Shown: positions 50,957-59,408 of the stretch, one piece after another
Layout of the letters: every line of letters begins with the position of its first letter
How positions within the stretch are numbered: position 1 is the stretch's first letter
Source of the DNA: an uncultured archaeon
GTDB taxonomy: Archaea; Thermoplasmatota; Thermoplasmata; Thermoplasmatales; Thermoplasmataceae
Direction of reading: 5' to 3'
Length of the DNA stretch: 64,000 nucleotides
Assembly: GCA_000965745.1 (NCBI GenBank)
Contig: CP009479.1
Coordinates: 248,001 to 312,000 of the forward strand
Program-made: the position numbers and the translations under genes
The notes under the pieces: model-generated
Databases searched by the model: none
What the model was told of the DNA's origin: nothing
The model's input: only the letters and a program-made list of their open reading frames with translations

Positions 50957-52147
50957 CTACCTGAACTGCTTACCGTCGTGGAAGACATGGGCAATGTGCC
51001 CGGGTGACGCGTCCTCTATATTCCTGTCGGGTTTGCCCTTGATCACCAGAATGTCGGCAACTTTACCCTTCCTGAGCCGCCCTGTTTCCGGCAGACCGAG
51101 GCAGTCCGCGGCAACAGATGTTCCAGATTTCAGCGCCTCCAGGCTCCCCAGGTGTTCTGCAAGAAGCTTCATCTCCGTATAGTTCATGCCATGCGGGCTT
51201 TCCCCTGCACCCACAAAATCTGTTCCCGCAGCTATCTTCAATTTGTGCTCCCTTGCTATCTCCATCTCCTCGCCGAGGTGCCTCGCTATCACCTCTGACC
51301 TCCTTGTGCCTTCAGCAGGCTTGTGTATGGAGTATACGCTCAGGGTGGGAACGTAGTAGATCCCCTTGGACCTGATCAGCTTCGCAGTTTCGCCGGTGAG
51401 CTCCAGGCCATGCTCTATGGAGTCTATGCCTGCTTCAACCACGTTCCTGATGGCCTGCTCACCGTATGCATGGGCCGTTGCCTTCACGTGTGACCGATGG
51501 GCTTCATCAGCAATGGCAGTGAGCTCTTCCACCGTAAGGTGGGGTTTCCACTGCCCATCGTGGCTCATTGTCCCGGAAGCGTAGACCTTGATAGCTTCCG
51601 CCCCGTCCCTCATGCAGAGCCTTACTGCCTTACGGCATTCCCATGGTGAATCGCAGTAATACGAGTATGATAGTTCGTGTGCCATGTGAATGGGCAGAAT
51701 CTTGTAGTCATCGTTTCCGCCCGTCTGGGCCAGGGATTTTGCTGCGGAGATCACCCTCGGGCCCTTTATCTCTCCGGCCCTCTCAGCCTTGCTTATGTGC
51801 GTTCCAACCTTGCTTCCGAGGTCACGCACAGCTGTGAAGCCTGATGAGAGGAGGTTCCACATGTCTGTTACGCTCCTGATGGCCACGGTCGCATCGGGAG
51901 TAACATTCCATTCCGCGAGATCGAGCGTCTTTGACCCGAAAAAGTGCATGTGCACATCGATGAACCCAGGCGTTATGGTGCTTCCTTCGACCTCTACCAC
52001 CCTGGCGTTGCGCGGCTCTTCGATGCTGCCCCTCTCTCCGGCACCTGTGATGAGGCCTGACTCTACATCGAACGCCAGAACGCCTTTTTCAATGATTTCC
52101 TCGCCATCGAACAACCTTCCCCTGATAACAACTGCCTCTCCCGCCAT
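50957..52147 (-). CDS. Metal-dependent amidohydrolase
   Basis: An amidohydrolase-superfamily TIM-barrel enzyme of 396 aa. The first metal ligands are in TPGFIDVHMHFFG (H-x-H), the bridging-Lys position in AEAIKVYASG, further His in KATAHAYGEQAIRN and SIEHGLELT, and the last Asp in IAAGTDFVGAGESPHG. The small beta domain at both ends (GRLFDGEEIIEKGVLAF; KGKVADILVIKG) is typical of imidazolonepropionase and prolidase-type cyclic amidases. The exact substrate is unknown. It is divergent from the antiporter gene by about 30 bases. Confidence 0.87.
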   Translation of the reverse strand: MAGEAVVIRGRLFDGEEIIEKGVLAFDVESGLITGAGERGSIEEPRNARVVEVEGSTITPGFIDVHMHFFGSKTLDLAEWNVTPDATVAIRSVTDMWNLLSSGFTAVRDLGSKVGTHISKAERAGEIKGPRVISAAKSLAQTGGNDDYKILPIHMAHELSYSYYCDSPWECRKAVRLCMRDGAEAIKVYASGTMSHDGQWKPHLTVEELTAIADEAHRSHVKATAHAYGEQAIRNVVEAGIDSIEHGLELTGETAKLIRSKGIYYVPTLSVYSIHKPAEGTRRSEVIARHLGEEMEIAREHKLKIAAGTDFVGAGESPHGMNYTEMKLLAEHLGSLEALKSGTSVAADCLGLPETGRLRKGKVADILVIKGKPDRNIEDASPGHIAHVFHDGKQFR

Positions 52148-52179
52148 GGTGATTCAACTGCACGAACATAGATAAATTA

Positions 52180-53469
52180 TTGGTGGCTTTGGAGGGATAT
52201 ACGCATTTCCGGCAGTCTCAGCCTGCCTTAAGGGGAATCCGGGAAGAAATAACAAAGTTAAATAAATTCAAGTTTCTAGTAATCTGCTTGCTCTCTACTG
52301 TTCTCTATCAATTTCTTGTCATTCTTGCATCTGCTGTCATCATGGGGGAGTTTTTCCGCCAGATAGGTTTTTCATCCGTTGCCGGCGAGCTTATCAGCGG
52401 AATCATAGTAGGGCCTTCCGCACTGGGGCTCGTGAACAACCCCCAGGAACTGAGCCCGCTAGCCTTCGTCGCCCTTTTCTTCATCATCTACCAGCTTGGA
52501 TTCAACGCAAAGACAGAGAAGCTGAAGAGATACGTTGTCAAGGGGATGACAGTAACGGTAAGCGCTTTTGCTGCCCCCTTCGTGATTGTCCTGATTATCT
52601 CGCGGAGCATATTCGGATTCGGGGCAGTGGAGGACTTCGTGCTTGCCCTGGCTGTTTCCGTTCCTTCCATATCAGTAGTCTCGGTCCTTGTAAGGGACGC
52701 AGGCATAGAGGACAGGGAGAGCGGCCACGTAATACTGGCGGGAATCGTCATCGTTGACGTGCTGGCGTTCATACTTCTCGCAGCGCTCACCAGGACGATC
52801 ACGGATACACTCAGGATAGTCCTGTTCACGGCCATCTTCATCGCCGCCTTCCTCATCCTCGATTATTTCATTTCACGGAATCTCGCTGGCACAAGAAAGC
52901 TCTTCAGGGGAGCTGCAAGGGTGATAAAAGGCGAGGAGCTGGCCTATGCGACGCTGATCCTCACCGGGCTTGTGGTGTCAGAGCTGTTCCAGATAATGGG
53001 GCTGGTATATGTTCTAGGCGCTTTCTTCGCAGCCCTGATCGTTCACGATGAGGTCATTGGTGTGCGTCTCTTTGAGAAGGTTTCAAAAACTGTCAACAGC
53101 ATGAACAAGGCGTTCTTTGCCCCCTTCTTCTTCGGCTATGCCGGCTCCGAAGTGATACTCTGGGAAAACAGTTACTTCAACATTTTCAGCATAATTCTTC
53201 TTTCCCTGTTCGTAGTGGGAATATCCATCGTGTTCACCTATTTCCTCTCCGGAAGGTACTTCGGAGACGACCCGAACGGAAGGCGCAGCGTTTCAGTCAT
53301 AATGGCGGGAAAAGGCTCTGTCGGGATAATAATTGCAAATGTCGCCCTTGACGCGGGAATAATATCCTATGGAGCAAACTCGCTAATCATACTCTCCACC
53401 ATAGTGGGGTCGCTTGCAGTGACTCTTCTCCTGAGAGGGCACAGGGAAGAGGCTGCAATGATCGGGTAG
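52180..53469 (+). CDS. Cation:proton antiporter (CPA2/KefB-NapA type)
   Basis: A membrane antiporter with about 12 helices. Characteristic segments: VAGELISGIIVGPSALGLV after helix 2, VPSISVVSVLVRDAGIEDRE in the unwound-helix region, GHVILAGIVIVDVLAFILLA with the ion-site Asp, and GKGSVGIIIANVALDAGII near the end. No RCK/TrkA regulatory domain follows. The start is uncertain: TTG at 52180 is the furthest, and the membrane part begins only after about residue 30, so a later TTG is possible. Probable Na+ or K+ exchange for protons. Confidence 0.85.
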   Translation: MVALEGYTHFRQSQPALRGIREEITKLNKFKFLVICLLSTVLYQFLVILASAVIMGEFFRQIGFSSVAGELISGIIVGPSALGLVNNPQELSPLAFVALFFIIYQLGFNAKTEKLKRYVVKGMTVTVSAFAAPFVIVLIISRSIFGFGAVEDFVLALAVSVPSISVVSVLVRDAGIEDRESGHVILAGIVIVDVLAFILLAALTRTITDTLRIVLFTAIFIAAFLILDYFISRNLAGTRKLFRGAARVIKGEELAYATLILTGLVVSELFQIMGLVYVLGAFFAALIVHDEVIGVRLFEKVSKTVNSMNKAFFAPFFFGYAGSEVILWENSYFNIFSIILLSLFVVGISIVFTYFLSGRYFGDDPNGRRSVSVIMAGKGSVGIIIANVALDAGIISYGANSLIILSTIVGSLAVTLLLRGHREEAAMIG

Positions 53470-53470
53470 G

Positions 53471-54427
53471 TCAGGTCTCAGCCTCCGAGCCAAGGCCAAG
53501 TTTCTGGGCTTTCCTGACGTTAACGAAGTATGAAAGTATTCCGATTATTGCCACGGACCCAATGACAAGGAAGAATCCGAGGCCCAGTTCATGCAGGTTC
53601 GGGATGCCGAGCGGAGTCACTATCGAGTAATTGTTGATCTGCGGGTATGCAAGCACCAGTGCACCGCCGGAGACGAATGCAAGGCCGCCGTATGAGAGAA
53701 CGGAAGAACTCATGCCCCTGGCAACGAATTCTATGCCCTGCCTGCTGAGGCCCTTCACGGATGAAAGCCACCTTCCGAAGCCGGATCCGAGTATGATCTG
53801 CATGGTCATGGTCCCGAGGCCGAACAGGGCACCGGGGAGGAAGGCAACGTAGGGCGATGGCATGCTCGGGGCAATGAAGACGTAGATAAATATGGAGAAG
53901 ACTCCCATGCCGAATCCCGCTATGAGCCCATGGACAAAGGCAAGCCTGTTCGGGACCTTCCTGTAGTAGGGCGATGCATCCGTTGACTCAAGAGGGTTGA
54001 TCCTGTGCTCGAATTCCAGCTTCTGGTCCGGGCTTCCCTTTCTGTGGACTCCGAAGAGGTAGCCAAGCTTTTCCTCTATGAAGTGGAAATGCGGGTACTT
54101 GAGCTTTTTCATGATGTAAAGGCCAGACACGGTCATGACCGAACCGACTATGATGTAGACTATACCGAGGCTCTCGTTCGTGAAGAGGAAACTCGCCAGT
54201 GCAAAAAACGCCAGTTCCGAAACGAATGCGCTCTGGAGCGTGAACCCTGATGAGAAGATGAAGCCTGCCTTCGCACCCTTCCTGGAGCTGTAGTTGCCTA
54301 TGGCATAGGAAAAAGTTATTGGCCAGGTGTGCTCATCCGGGGTTATTCCATGGACTATCCCTATAACGTATGCAGCGAGCAGGGAGAGCAGAAAGCCTGA
54401 TACTTCCAGGCCGAGAAAATCTATCAT
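53471..54427 (-). CDS. NicO/RcnA-like metal transporter
   Basis: A membrane protein of 318 aa with about eight helices. The first helix carries GIVHGITPDEHTWPITFS, an H-x4-D-x-H arrangement like the H-x4-D-H of nickel/cobalt transporters. A His-rich cytoplasmic loop (YPHFHFIEEKLGYLFGVHRK) follows helix 3, and GFGMGVFSIFIYVF, GALFGLGTMTMQIILG and a repeated glycine-rich core complete the fold. Its ATG is 2 bases after the stop of a DtxR/MntR-type regulator, so both genes answer to the same metal signal. Direction and metal (Ni, Co, Mn or Fe) are not decided by sequence. Confidence 0.72.
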   Translation of the reverse strand: MIDFLGLEVSGFLLSLLAAYVIGIVHGITPDEHTWPITFSYAIGNYSSRKGAKAGFIFSSGFTLQSAFVSELAFFALASFLFTNESLGIVYIIVGSVMTVSGLYIMKKLKYPHFHFIEEKLGYLFGVHRKGSPDQKLEFEHRINPLESTDASPYYRKVPNRLAFVHGLIAGFGMGVFSIFIYVFIAPSMPSPYVAFLPGALFGLGTMTMQIILGSGFGRWLSSVKGLSRQGIEFVARGMSSSVLSYGGLAFVSGGALVLAYPQINNYSIVTPLGIPNLHELGLGFFLVIGSVAIIGILSYFVNVRKAQKLGLGSEAET

Positions 54428-54429
54428 TT

Positions 54430-54852
54430 CTATTGCCTCTCCTCAAGCTCTATGGCTTCACCGTGCGGGCACATCTTTGGGCTTCCAATGGATTTTGACA
54501 CCTTGCTTGCCGATGACACAGGTATAAGGTAATCGAACTTCTCTACCTCCTCGCACGCATTGTCAGTTGGAACCCCTGATGTTACGAAAAGGGTCTCCAT
54601 TACCCTGTGGATGAAAAGCAGCGAGGATACGGTGGCTTCCCCTTCCTTCGTGAGGAGAACCATTCCCTTCTTTCTCTCCACCATTGATTTTTCCTCGAGC
54701 CTTTCAATAATATTGAGGGCGGTCGGAGCTTTTATCCCCATATCCCTTGATATTTCCGACAGCCTCGCGGGAAATTCCCCATCCTGAAGCCTGGAAAGGA
54801 CCAGAAGGCAGTCTCTTTCCTTCTTTGTGACTTCATTAGTATTAATGGTCAT
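54430..54852 (-). CDS. DtxR/MntR-family metal-dependent regulator
   Basis: A 140-aa repressor: winged helix (ARLSEISRDMGIKAPTALNI, IERLEEKSMVERKKGMVLLT) and a dimerisation/metal domain (LLFIHRVMETLFVTSG, ACEEVEKFDYLIP, MCPHGEAIE). These hold the His, Cys/Glu and Glu ligands of the family. There is no SH3-like third domain, which fits MntR rather than DtxR. A perfect 17-base palindrome lies between its TATA box and start codon. The NicO-like transporter follows 2 bases downstream. Confidence 0.9.
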   Translation of the reverse strand: MTINTNEVTKKERDCLLVLSRLQDGEFPARLSEISRDMGIKAPTALNIIERLEEKSMVERKKGMVLLTKEGEATVSSLLFIHRVMETLFVTSGVPTDNACEEVEKFDYLIPVSSASKVSKSIGSPKMCPHGEAIELEERQ

Positions 54853-54854
54853 AC

Positions 54855-54871
54855 GTTAGTATGGTACTAAC
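54855..54871. promoter_or_regulatory. Perfect inverted repeat: operator of the DtxR-type regulator
   Basis: GTTAGTATGGTACTAAC is symmetrical with 7-base arms around TGG. It ends 2 bases from the regulator's ATG, and the TATA-like ttaaatat on the minus strand (54872-54879) touches its other side. Bound repressor would cover the transcription start of a leaderless message, so metal-dependent autorepression of the regulator-transporter operon is very likely. The palindrome is seen; binding is inferred. Confidence 0.75.
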
Positions 54872-54907
54872 ATATTTAAGTGTTGTTAATAAAATAAAGA
54901 AATGAAA

Positions 54908-56119
54908 TCACTCATCGGTCGCCGCGTCCCCTTTATCGTCCGGATTCCGGGTAATTTCCCTGAAATGCGTTGCAAGATAAAGGAAGATGAGCGACAGGGC
55001 CACAATAATGCTCAGTGTGACTGTTGTCCTGAGAAGGGATGCCTCGGTGAGAGTCAGGGTTACGAGGATTCCGCCCGAAACACCGCCAATGAACTGCCCG
55101 GAAAACTGCATTGTGTTGTATATGCCTATGTTTGCCCCGTAGCTGTCCCTCTTTGATATCCTCGATATCAGCGGATAGAAGACTATCTCGTATATGGAGA
55201 ATCCCGAGAAGAAGACTATGGCGCCGACGAAGAACCAGTTCCTGTTGCCTGTGTAGTGGGGGGCCAGGAAGACGAGTGGTACGCTTACGAGCATTACCGC
55301 CAGTGATATGACGGAGAACATGGTGGTCTTGCCACGGTCAGCGAACCCTGAGGACCCGACTGCAACGATTCCGCCGATGATTACAGGCCAGAGAAGGAGG
55401 AGATCATACCCATGGGTGCCGTAGGCGCTGGTGCCGTAAAGTGGAAGGTAGTAGAAGAATACAATCATGTAGAGGGAGATCAGGAAACCGACAGCCCCAA
55501 CAAGGATTGCCCTTCCCTGGATCCTTCCTGCGGACCTCCTCTCCTTCGCAGTCATCTCAGGTTTCCTGTATTTTACCCTCATCATCGGGAATATCCCGGC
55601 GATTCCGAGTATCCCGGACAGCAGGAAGAGGAATGAGGGGCCGAATATTCCCGACAGGTACGGGCCGAGCACAAGGCCGACCATGAAGGAGAACCCTATT
55701 GGGATTCCGAGAATTGCCATCGCGATGTTCCTCCTGTTCTGGGGGACGCTCTCCTGAACCATTGCCATCCCGGATGAAGTCACCGCTCCGGCACCTGCAA
55801 CGAGCCTTCCTATGATCAGCCCGTATATGTTGAACGGATGCCACGCAATGAGATTCCCTATGATGTAGGGTATCATCCCCAGAATGATCACATTCTTCCT
55901 GCCGAACCTGTCTGAAAGTATGCCGAAGGGTGCCTGGAAAAGTGCCATGGTAAGGCCATAGGCACCAAGCGCAATACCGATGAGAATAGAAGAGTCAGTG
56001 TATATTTTCCCATAGAGTGTGAAAACAGGAACAACAAGGAATATTCCAAACATCCTCAGAACTTCAATCACCGCTACTGCGGAAATCATCTGCTTCTGAT
56101 TTCTGTCAAATGCCCTCAT
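54908..56119 (-). CDS. MFS transporter
   Basis: A 403-aa, twelve-helix permease. FGILSDRFGRKNVIILGMIP is motif A after helix 2, LVAGAGAVTSSGMAMVQESV opens helix 4, and GFSFMVGLVLGPYLSGIFG resembles exporter motif C. The C-terminal tail is acidic and Asp-rich. Of two adjacent ATG codons, 56119 is taken. Its stop lies 56 bases from the DtxR-type gene on the same strand, across the operator, so it is a separate unit. The substrate is unknown. Confidence 0.83.
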   Translation of the reverse strand: MRAFDRNQKQMISAVAVIEVLRMFGIFLVVPVFTLYGKIYTDSSILIGIALGAYGLTMALFQAPFGILSDRFGRKNVIILGMIPYIIGNLIAWHPFNIYGLIIGRLVAGAGAVTSSGMAMVQESVPQNRRNIAMAILGIPIGFSFMVGLVLGPYLSGIFGPSFLFLLSGILGIAGIFPMMRVKYRKPEMTAKERRSAGRIQGRAILVGAVGFLISLYMIVFFYYLPLYGTSAYGTHGYDLLLLWPVIIGGIVAVGSSGFADRGKTTMFSVISLAVMLVSVPLVFLAPHYTGNRNWFFVGAIVFFSGFSIYEIVFYPLISRISKRDSYGANIGIYNTMQFSGQFIGGVSGGILVTLTLTEASLLRTTVTLSIIVALSLIFLYLATHFREITRNPDDKGDAATDE

Positions 56120-56250
56120 CATTGAGAACTACCACTCCGGAATGGCACATTTCTATTAAACGGTTAGTTTCAGGTTAATAAAATCGCAGAGTCCCCATGG
56201 TTCATTTCAGGGCGTTCAAAAGAGCAGTGCGAGAGAATGACAGACAAAAC

Positions 56251-56292
56251 TATTTATATCGGAGAATACTGCACTGTTAGTGAGTCTGACAG
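56251..56292 (+). promoter_or_regulatory. ilv operon promoter with a dyad at the start site
   Basis: tatttatat at 56251-56259 is a good TATA box. CTGTTAG (56274-56280) and CTGACAG (56286-56292) form a 7-base imperfect dyad (one G-T in RNA) around the expected transcription start. The message would have a leader of roughly 115 bases before the TTG start of ilvB, unusually long for this genome's leaderless style. Either an operator or a leader hairpin is possible. Confidence 0.45.
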
Positions 56293-56398
56293 CAAGTACC
56301 ACGGAACTCAACTTTTCAGTCGTCGGTATTTTGCAGATTATTATTGGACTCTAAGCACGCGGCCAAGTGTTGACGTGTGTTTCATTTGAGGTGGTTTT

Positions 56399-58111
56399 TT
56401 GAGAGGTGCCAGACTTCTTCTAGATTCTTTGGCCCGGCGTGGGGTTGACACAGTATTCGGGATACCCGGGGGTGCGAGCCTTTCCATATATGAGGAGATG
56501 TCCTCAATGGATCTGCGGCACATCCTCGGAAGGCACGAGGGCAGCACGGTGTTCATGGCAGACGGTTTTTCCAGGGTCTCCCGGAAACCGGGCGTATTCC
56601 TCGGTACATCGGGCCCTGGAGCAACCAATGCAGTCACCGGTGTAGCTACAGCCTACACCGATTCTTCCCCGGTGATATGCATAACTGGGCAGGTAGCAAC
56701 GCAGTCCATGGGCAGGGATGCATTCCAGGAGGCGGATAGCTTCAACCTCATGGTTCCGGTGACAAAGTGGAACTTCAAGCTGAAGCATGGGGCGGAAATA
56801 CCCCGGGTGATAAACAGGGCATTCAGGATTGCGACCAGCGGCAGGTTCGGCCCGGTGGCGATAGACGTTCCATCGGATGTTGTGAGCAAAGAGGTGGACG
56901 AAGCCTCGATACAATGGGCTGATGAGCCCTCATTGGCAAACAGCTCTGACCTGTCGGAACTGGCGAATGCTGTCAGCATGATAAGAAACGCTGCAAAGCC
57001 TGCAATAATCGCAGGGGGCGGCGTAAGGTGGTCCGATTCCGGAGACGTTGTAATAAGGCTCGCCGAAAAAATAGGCGCTCCGGTTGTGACCACTGTCATG
57101 GGCAAGGGTGGAATACCTGAGGACCACCCACTGGCGCTGGGGACAACGGGAATGCATGGGAGGAGATCGTCCCACTGGGTGCTCAACGAGGCGGACCTTG
57201 TAATCGCGGTCGGAACCAGGTTCAGCGACAGGACGACAGGAAAAACGAGCGGGTTCCTGCCAAACGCGAAGGTCATCCACATAGACATAGACAGGGCGGA
57301 GATAGGGAAGAACATAACCGGCGTAGTGGGCCTCGCTGGAAATTCTGCAGATGTGCTTAACGCGATCATGAGCGGCCTTGATTATCAGGCGGAGTCCAGG
57401 AGCGAGTGGGTGAAGAAGGTAAGTGAGGTGAGGACGTTCTGCCAGTGCGATTTTGACCTCCCCGGGAATCCCATAAAGCCCCAGAAGCTGATGAGTTCAC
57501 TGTCTAGGCTTCTGCCTGATGACGCCATCCTTACAACGGACGTTGGGCAGCACCAGATGTTTGCCTCGCATTTCTTCGAGACAAGGGGCAGGAGGCAGTT
57601 CATAACATCAGGCGGCCTCGGCACAATGGGCTTCGGGTTCCCTGCTGCAGTGGGGGCAAAGATAGCCGCTCCAGAAAGGAAAGTGGTGAGCATTGTCGGT
57701 GACGGGGGATTCCAGATGAGCTATTCTGAATTCATAACGGCAGTCGAGAACGAAGTGCCTGTGTTCACCGTGATAATGAACAACCAGAGCCTCGGGATGG
57801 TGAGGCAGTTCCAGAAACAGTTCTACGGGAACAGGGTATACGCCGCTGATTACCGGAGAAGCCCCGACTTCGCGAAATTCGCTGAGGCCATGGGCGGAGA
57901 GGGTGTAACAGTGGAAAAGGCAAGCGAGATAAACGAGGCCATCGCGAGGGGGCTGAAGAGCGATGTCCCCTTCATCGCGGATGTCAGGGTGGACATAAAC
58001 GAGGACATACTGCCTATGACACCGCCGTGGATGGGGCAGGAAGGCACGATTTACGGAAGATGCAAATGGAGGGACGTGAAGGTTGAGGAGCCTCAGAATA
58101 TTGGCAACTGA
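56399..58111 (+). CDS. ilvB: Acetolactate synthase large (catalytic) subunit
   Basis: A thiamine diphosphate enzyme of 570 aa that joins two pyruvates, or pyruvate and 2-oxobutyrate, at the head of branched-chain synthesis. The catalytic Glu is in HILGRHEGSTVFMADGFSR. GTSGPGATNAVTGVATAY follows, the FAD-domain core is PAIIAGGGVRWS, and the ThDP motif is VSIVGDGGFQMSYSEFITAV to FTVIMNNQSLGM. The start is TTG at 56399 with GAGGTGG 6 bases upstream. It overlaps the small-subunit gene by 29 bases. Confidence 0.95.
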   Translation: MRGARLLLDSLARRGVDTVFGIPGGASLSIYEEMSSMDLRHILGRHEGSTVFMADGFSRVSRKPGVFLGTSGPGATNAVTGVATAYTDSSPVICITGQVATQSMGRDAFQEADSFNLMVPVTKWNFKLKHGAEIPRVINRAFRIATSGRFGPVAIDVPSDVVSKEVDEASIQWADEPSLANSSDLSELANAVSMIRNAAKPAIIAGGGVRWSDSGDVVIRLAEKIGAPVVTTVMGKGGIPEDHPLALGTTGMHGRRSSHWVLNEADLVIAVGTRFSDRTTGKTSGFLPNAKVIHIDIDRAEIGKNITGVVGLAGNSADVLNAIMSGLDYQAESRSEWVKKVSEVRTFCQCDFDLPGNPIKPQKLMSSLSRLLPDDAILTTDVGQHQMFASHFFETRGRRQFITSGGLGTMGFGFPAAVGAKIAAPERKVVSIVGDGGFQMSYSEFITAVENEVPVFTVIMNNQSLGMVRQFQKQFYGNRVYAADYRRSPDFAKFAEAMGGEGVTVEKASEINEAIARGLKSDVPFIADVRVDINEDILPMTPPWMGQEGTIYGRCKWRDVKVEEPQNIGN

Positions 58112-58328
58112 TGAAGAGGGTACGCTGCAGAGAACAATATTTGAGTTCAGCAGGAGGAACATACCCATAGGGAGGCTGATGTACAGCCATGAGAAAGATT
58201 CGGTCACCATGCACATAGGCGTGGAGAGGGATGAGGACGTCAACAGGGTGCTGAAGCACCTGAACAGGATATACGGCGTGAGAGACGTAAGTATACTCGA
58301 GAATGAGGAAGTGAGAGAAAAATGGTAA
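58083..58328 (+). CDS. ilvN: Acetolactate synthase small (regulatory) subunit, ACT domain only
   Basis: An 81-aa protein made of one ACT domain: [60 protein letters not shown]. It is about half the length of the common archaeal/bacterial IlvH (about 160 aa) and nearer to the short E. coli IlvN. ACT domains here usually sense valine and stimulate the large subunit. The start is TTG at 58083, inside the end of ilvB; the stop overlaps the ilvC ATG. Confidence 0.8.
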   Translation: MRSLRILATDEEGTLQRTIFEFSRRNIPIGRLMYSHEKDSVTMHIGVERDEDVNRVLKHLNRIYGVRDVSILENEEVREKW

Positions 58329-59332
58329 AGGCATATTATGAGAAAGACGGAGATTTGAGCACACTTGACGGTAGACAGGTATCCGTCATTGGCTATGGAA
58401 TACAGGGAAGGGCCCAGGCCCTCAACTTGAGGGATTCCGGTGTGAATGTGGAAGTTGGCCTGAGGAAAGGCGGAGCCAGCTGGAAAAAGGCTGAAGAGGA
58501 CGGTTTCAAGCCCCTGACAGTATCGGAAGCCGCAGAATTAGGCGATGTTGTCATGGTACTGATACCCGATGAGGTACAGGCCGTTGTCTACGCGTCAGAG
58601 ATCGCCCCCGGGCTGAAAAAGGGAAACACGCTTGAGTTTGCCCACGGGTTCAACGTTCATTTCAGCAAGATCGTGCCGCCCGACGGCGTGGATGTTGTCA
58701 TGGTGGCGCCGAAGGGGCCCGGACAGATGGTCAGGCGGACGTACCTCGAAGGGTTCGGCACGCCAAGCCTTGCAGCAGTGGAAAAGGACCATTCCGGCAA
58801 AGCCTGGGAAACCGCAATGGCACTTGCAAAGGGGATAGGGGCAACCAGGGCAGGCGTTATAAAGACCACCTTCAGGGAGGAAACTGAAACGGATAACTTC
58901 GGAGAACAGGTCGTCCTCTGCGGTGGAGTCTCAGAACTGATAAGGAAATCGTTCAACTATCTCACATCCGAGGGGTACCAGCCTGAGATCGTGTATTTCG
59001 AGGTTCTGCATGAGCTGAAGCTAATCGTGGACCTGATCCAGGCAGGAGGACTTGAGAATATGTGGAACAATGTCAGCAACACTGCAGAATATGGCGGGAG
59101 AACAAGAGGTCCTGTTGTTGTCGACAGCGGAACAGAGGAGAAGATGAAGAAGATCCTCGCCGACATAAGAAGCGGCGCTTTCGCAGAGGAGTGGATGTCC
59201 GAGGTCGCAAAAGGGGTTCCAAACCTCGACGGCATGAGGAAAAAGGGCTCTGATGAAACCATTGAGAAAGTGGGAAAGGAGCTCAGGAGCATGTTCGTCA
59301 AGGGCGAGGAAGCTACTTCTGCAGCGAGATAA
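58322..59332 (+). CDS. ilvC: Ketol-acid reductoisomerase
   Basis: A class I enzyme of 336 aa that isomerises and reduces acetolactate to 2,3-dihydroxyisovalerate. NADPH site: [20 protein letters not shown], followed by [11 protein letters not shown]. Then [37 protein letters not shown] (Mg ligands Asp and Glu), and [19 protein letters not shown]. It ends the ilvBNC operon; dihydroxyacid dehydratase (ilvD) is not in the window. Confidence 0.96.
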   Translation: MVKAYYEKDGDLSTLDGRQVSVIGYGIQGRAQALNLRDSGVNVEVGLRKGGASWKKAEEDGFKPLTVSEAAELGDVVMVLIPDEVQAVVYASEIAPGLKKGNTLEFAHGFNVHFSKIVPPDGVDVVMVAPKGPGQMVRRTYLEGFGTPSLAAVEKDHSGKAWETAMALAKGIGATRAGVIKTTFREETETDNFGEQVVLCGGVSELIRKSFNYLTSEGYQPEIVYFEVLHELKLIVDLIQAGGLENMWNNVSNTAEYGGRTRGPVVVDSGTEEKMKKILADIRSGAFAEEWMSEVAKGVPNLDGMRKKGSDETIEKVGKELRSMFVKGEEATSAAR

Positions 59333-59408
59333 GCTTCAGGAGGCCTCCAACCCATTTTTTCCAGCGGTTCAACAATAACTGTGCATTTTTCGGATGACCA
59401 GAGCAGGG

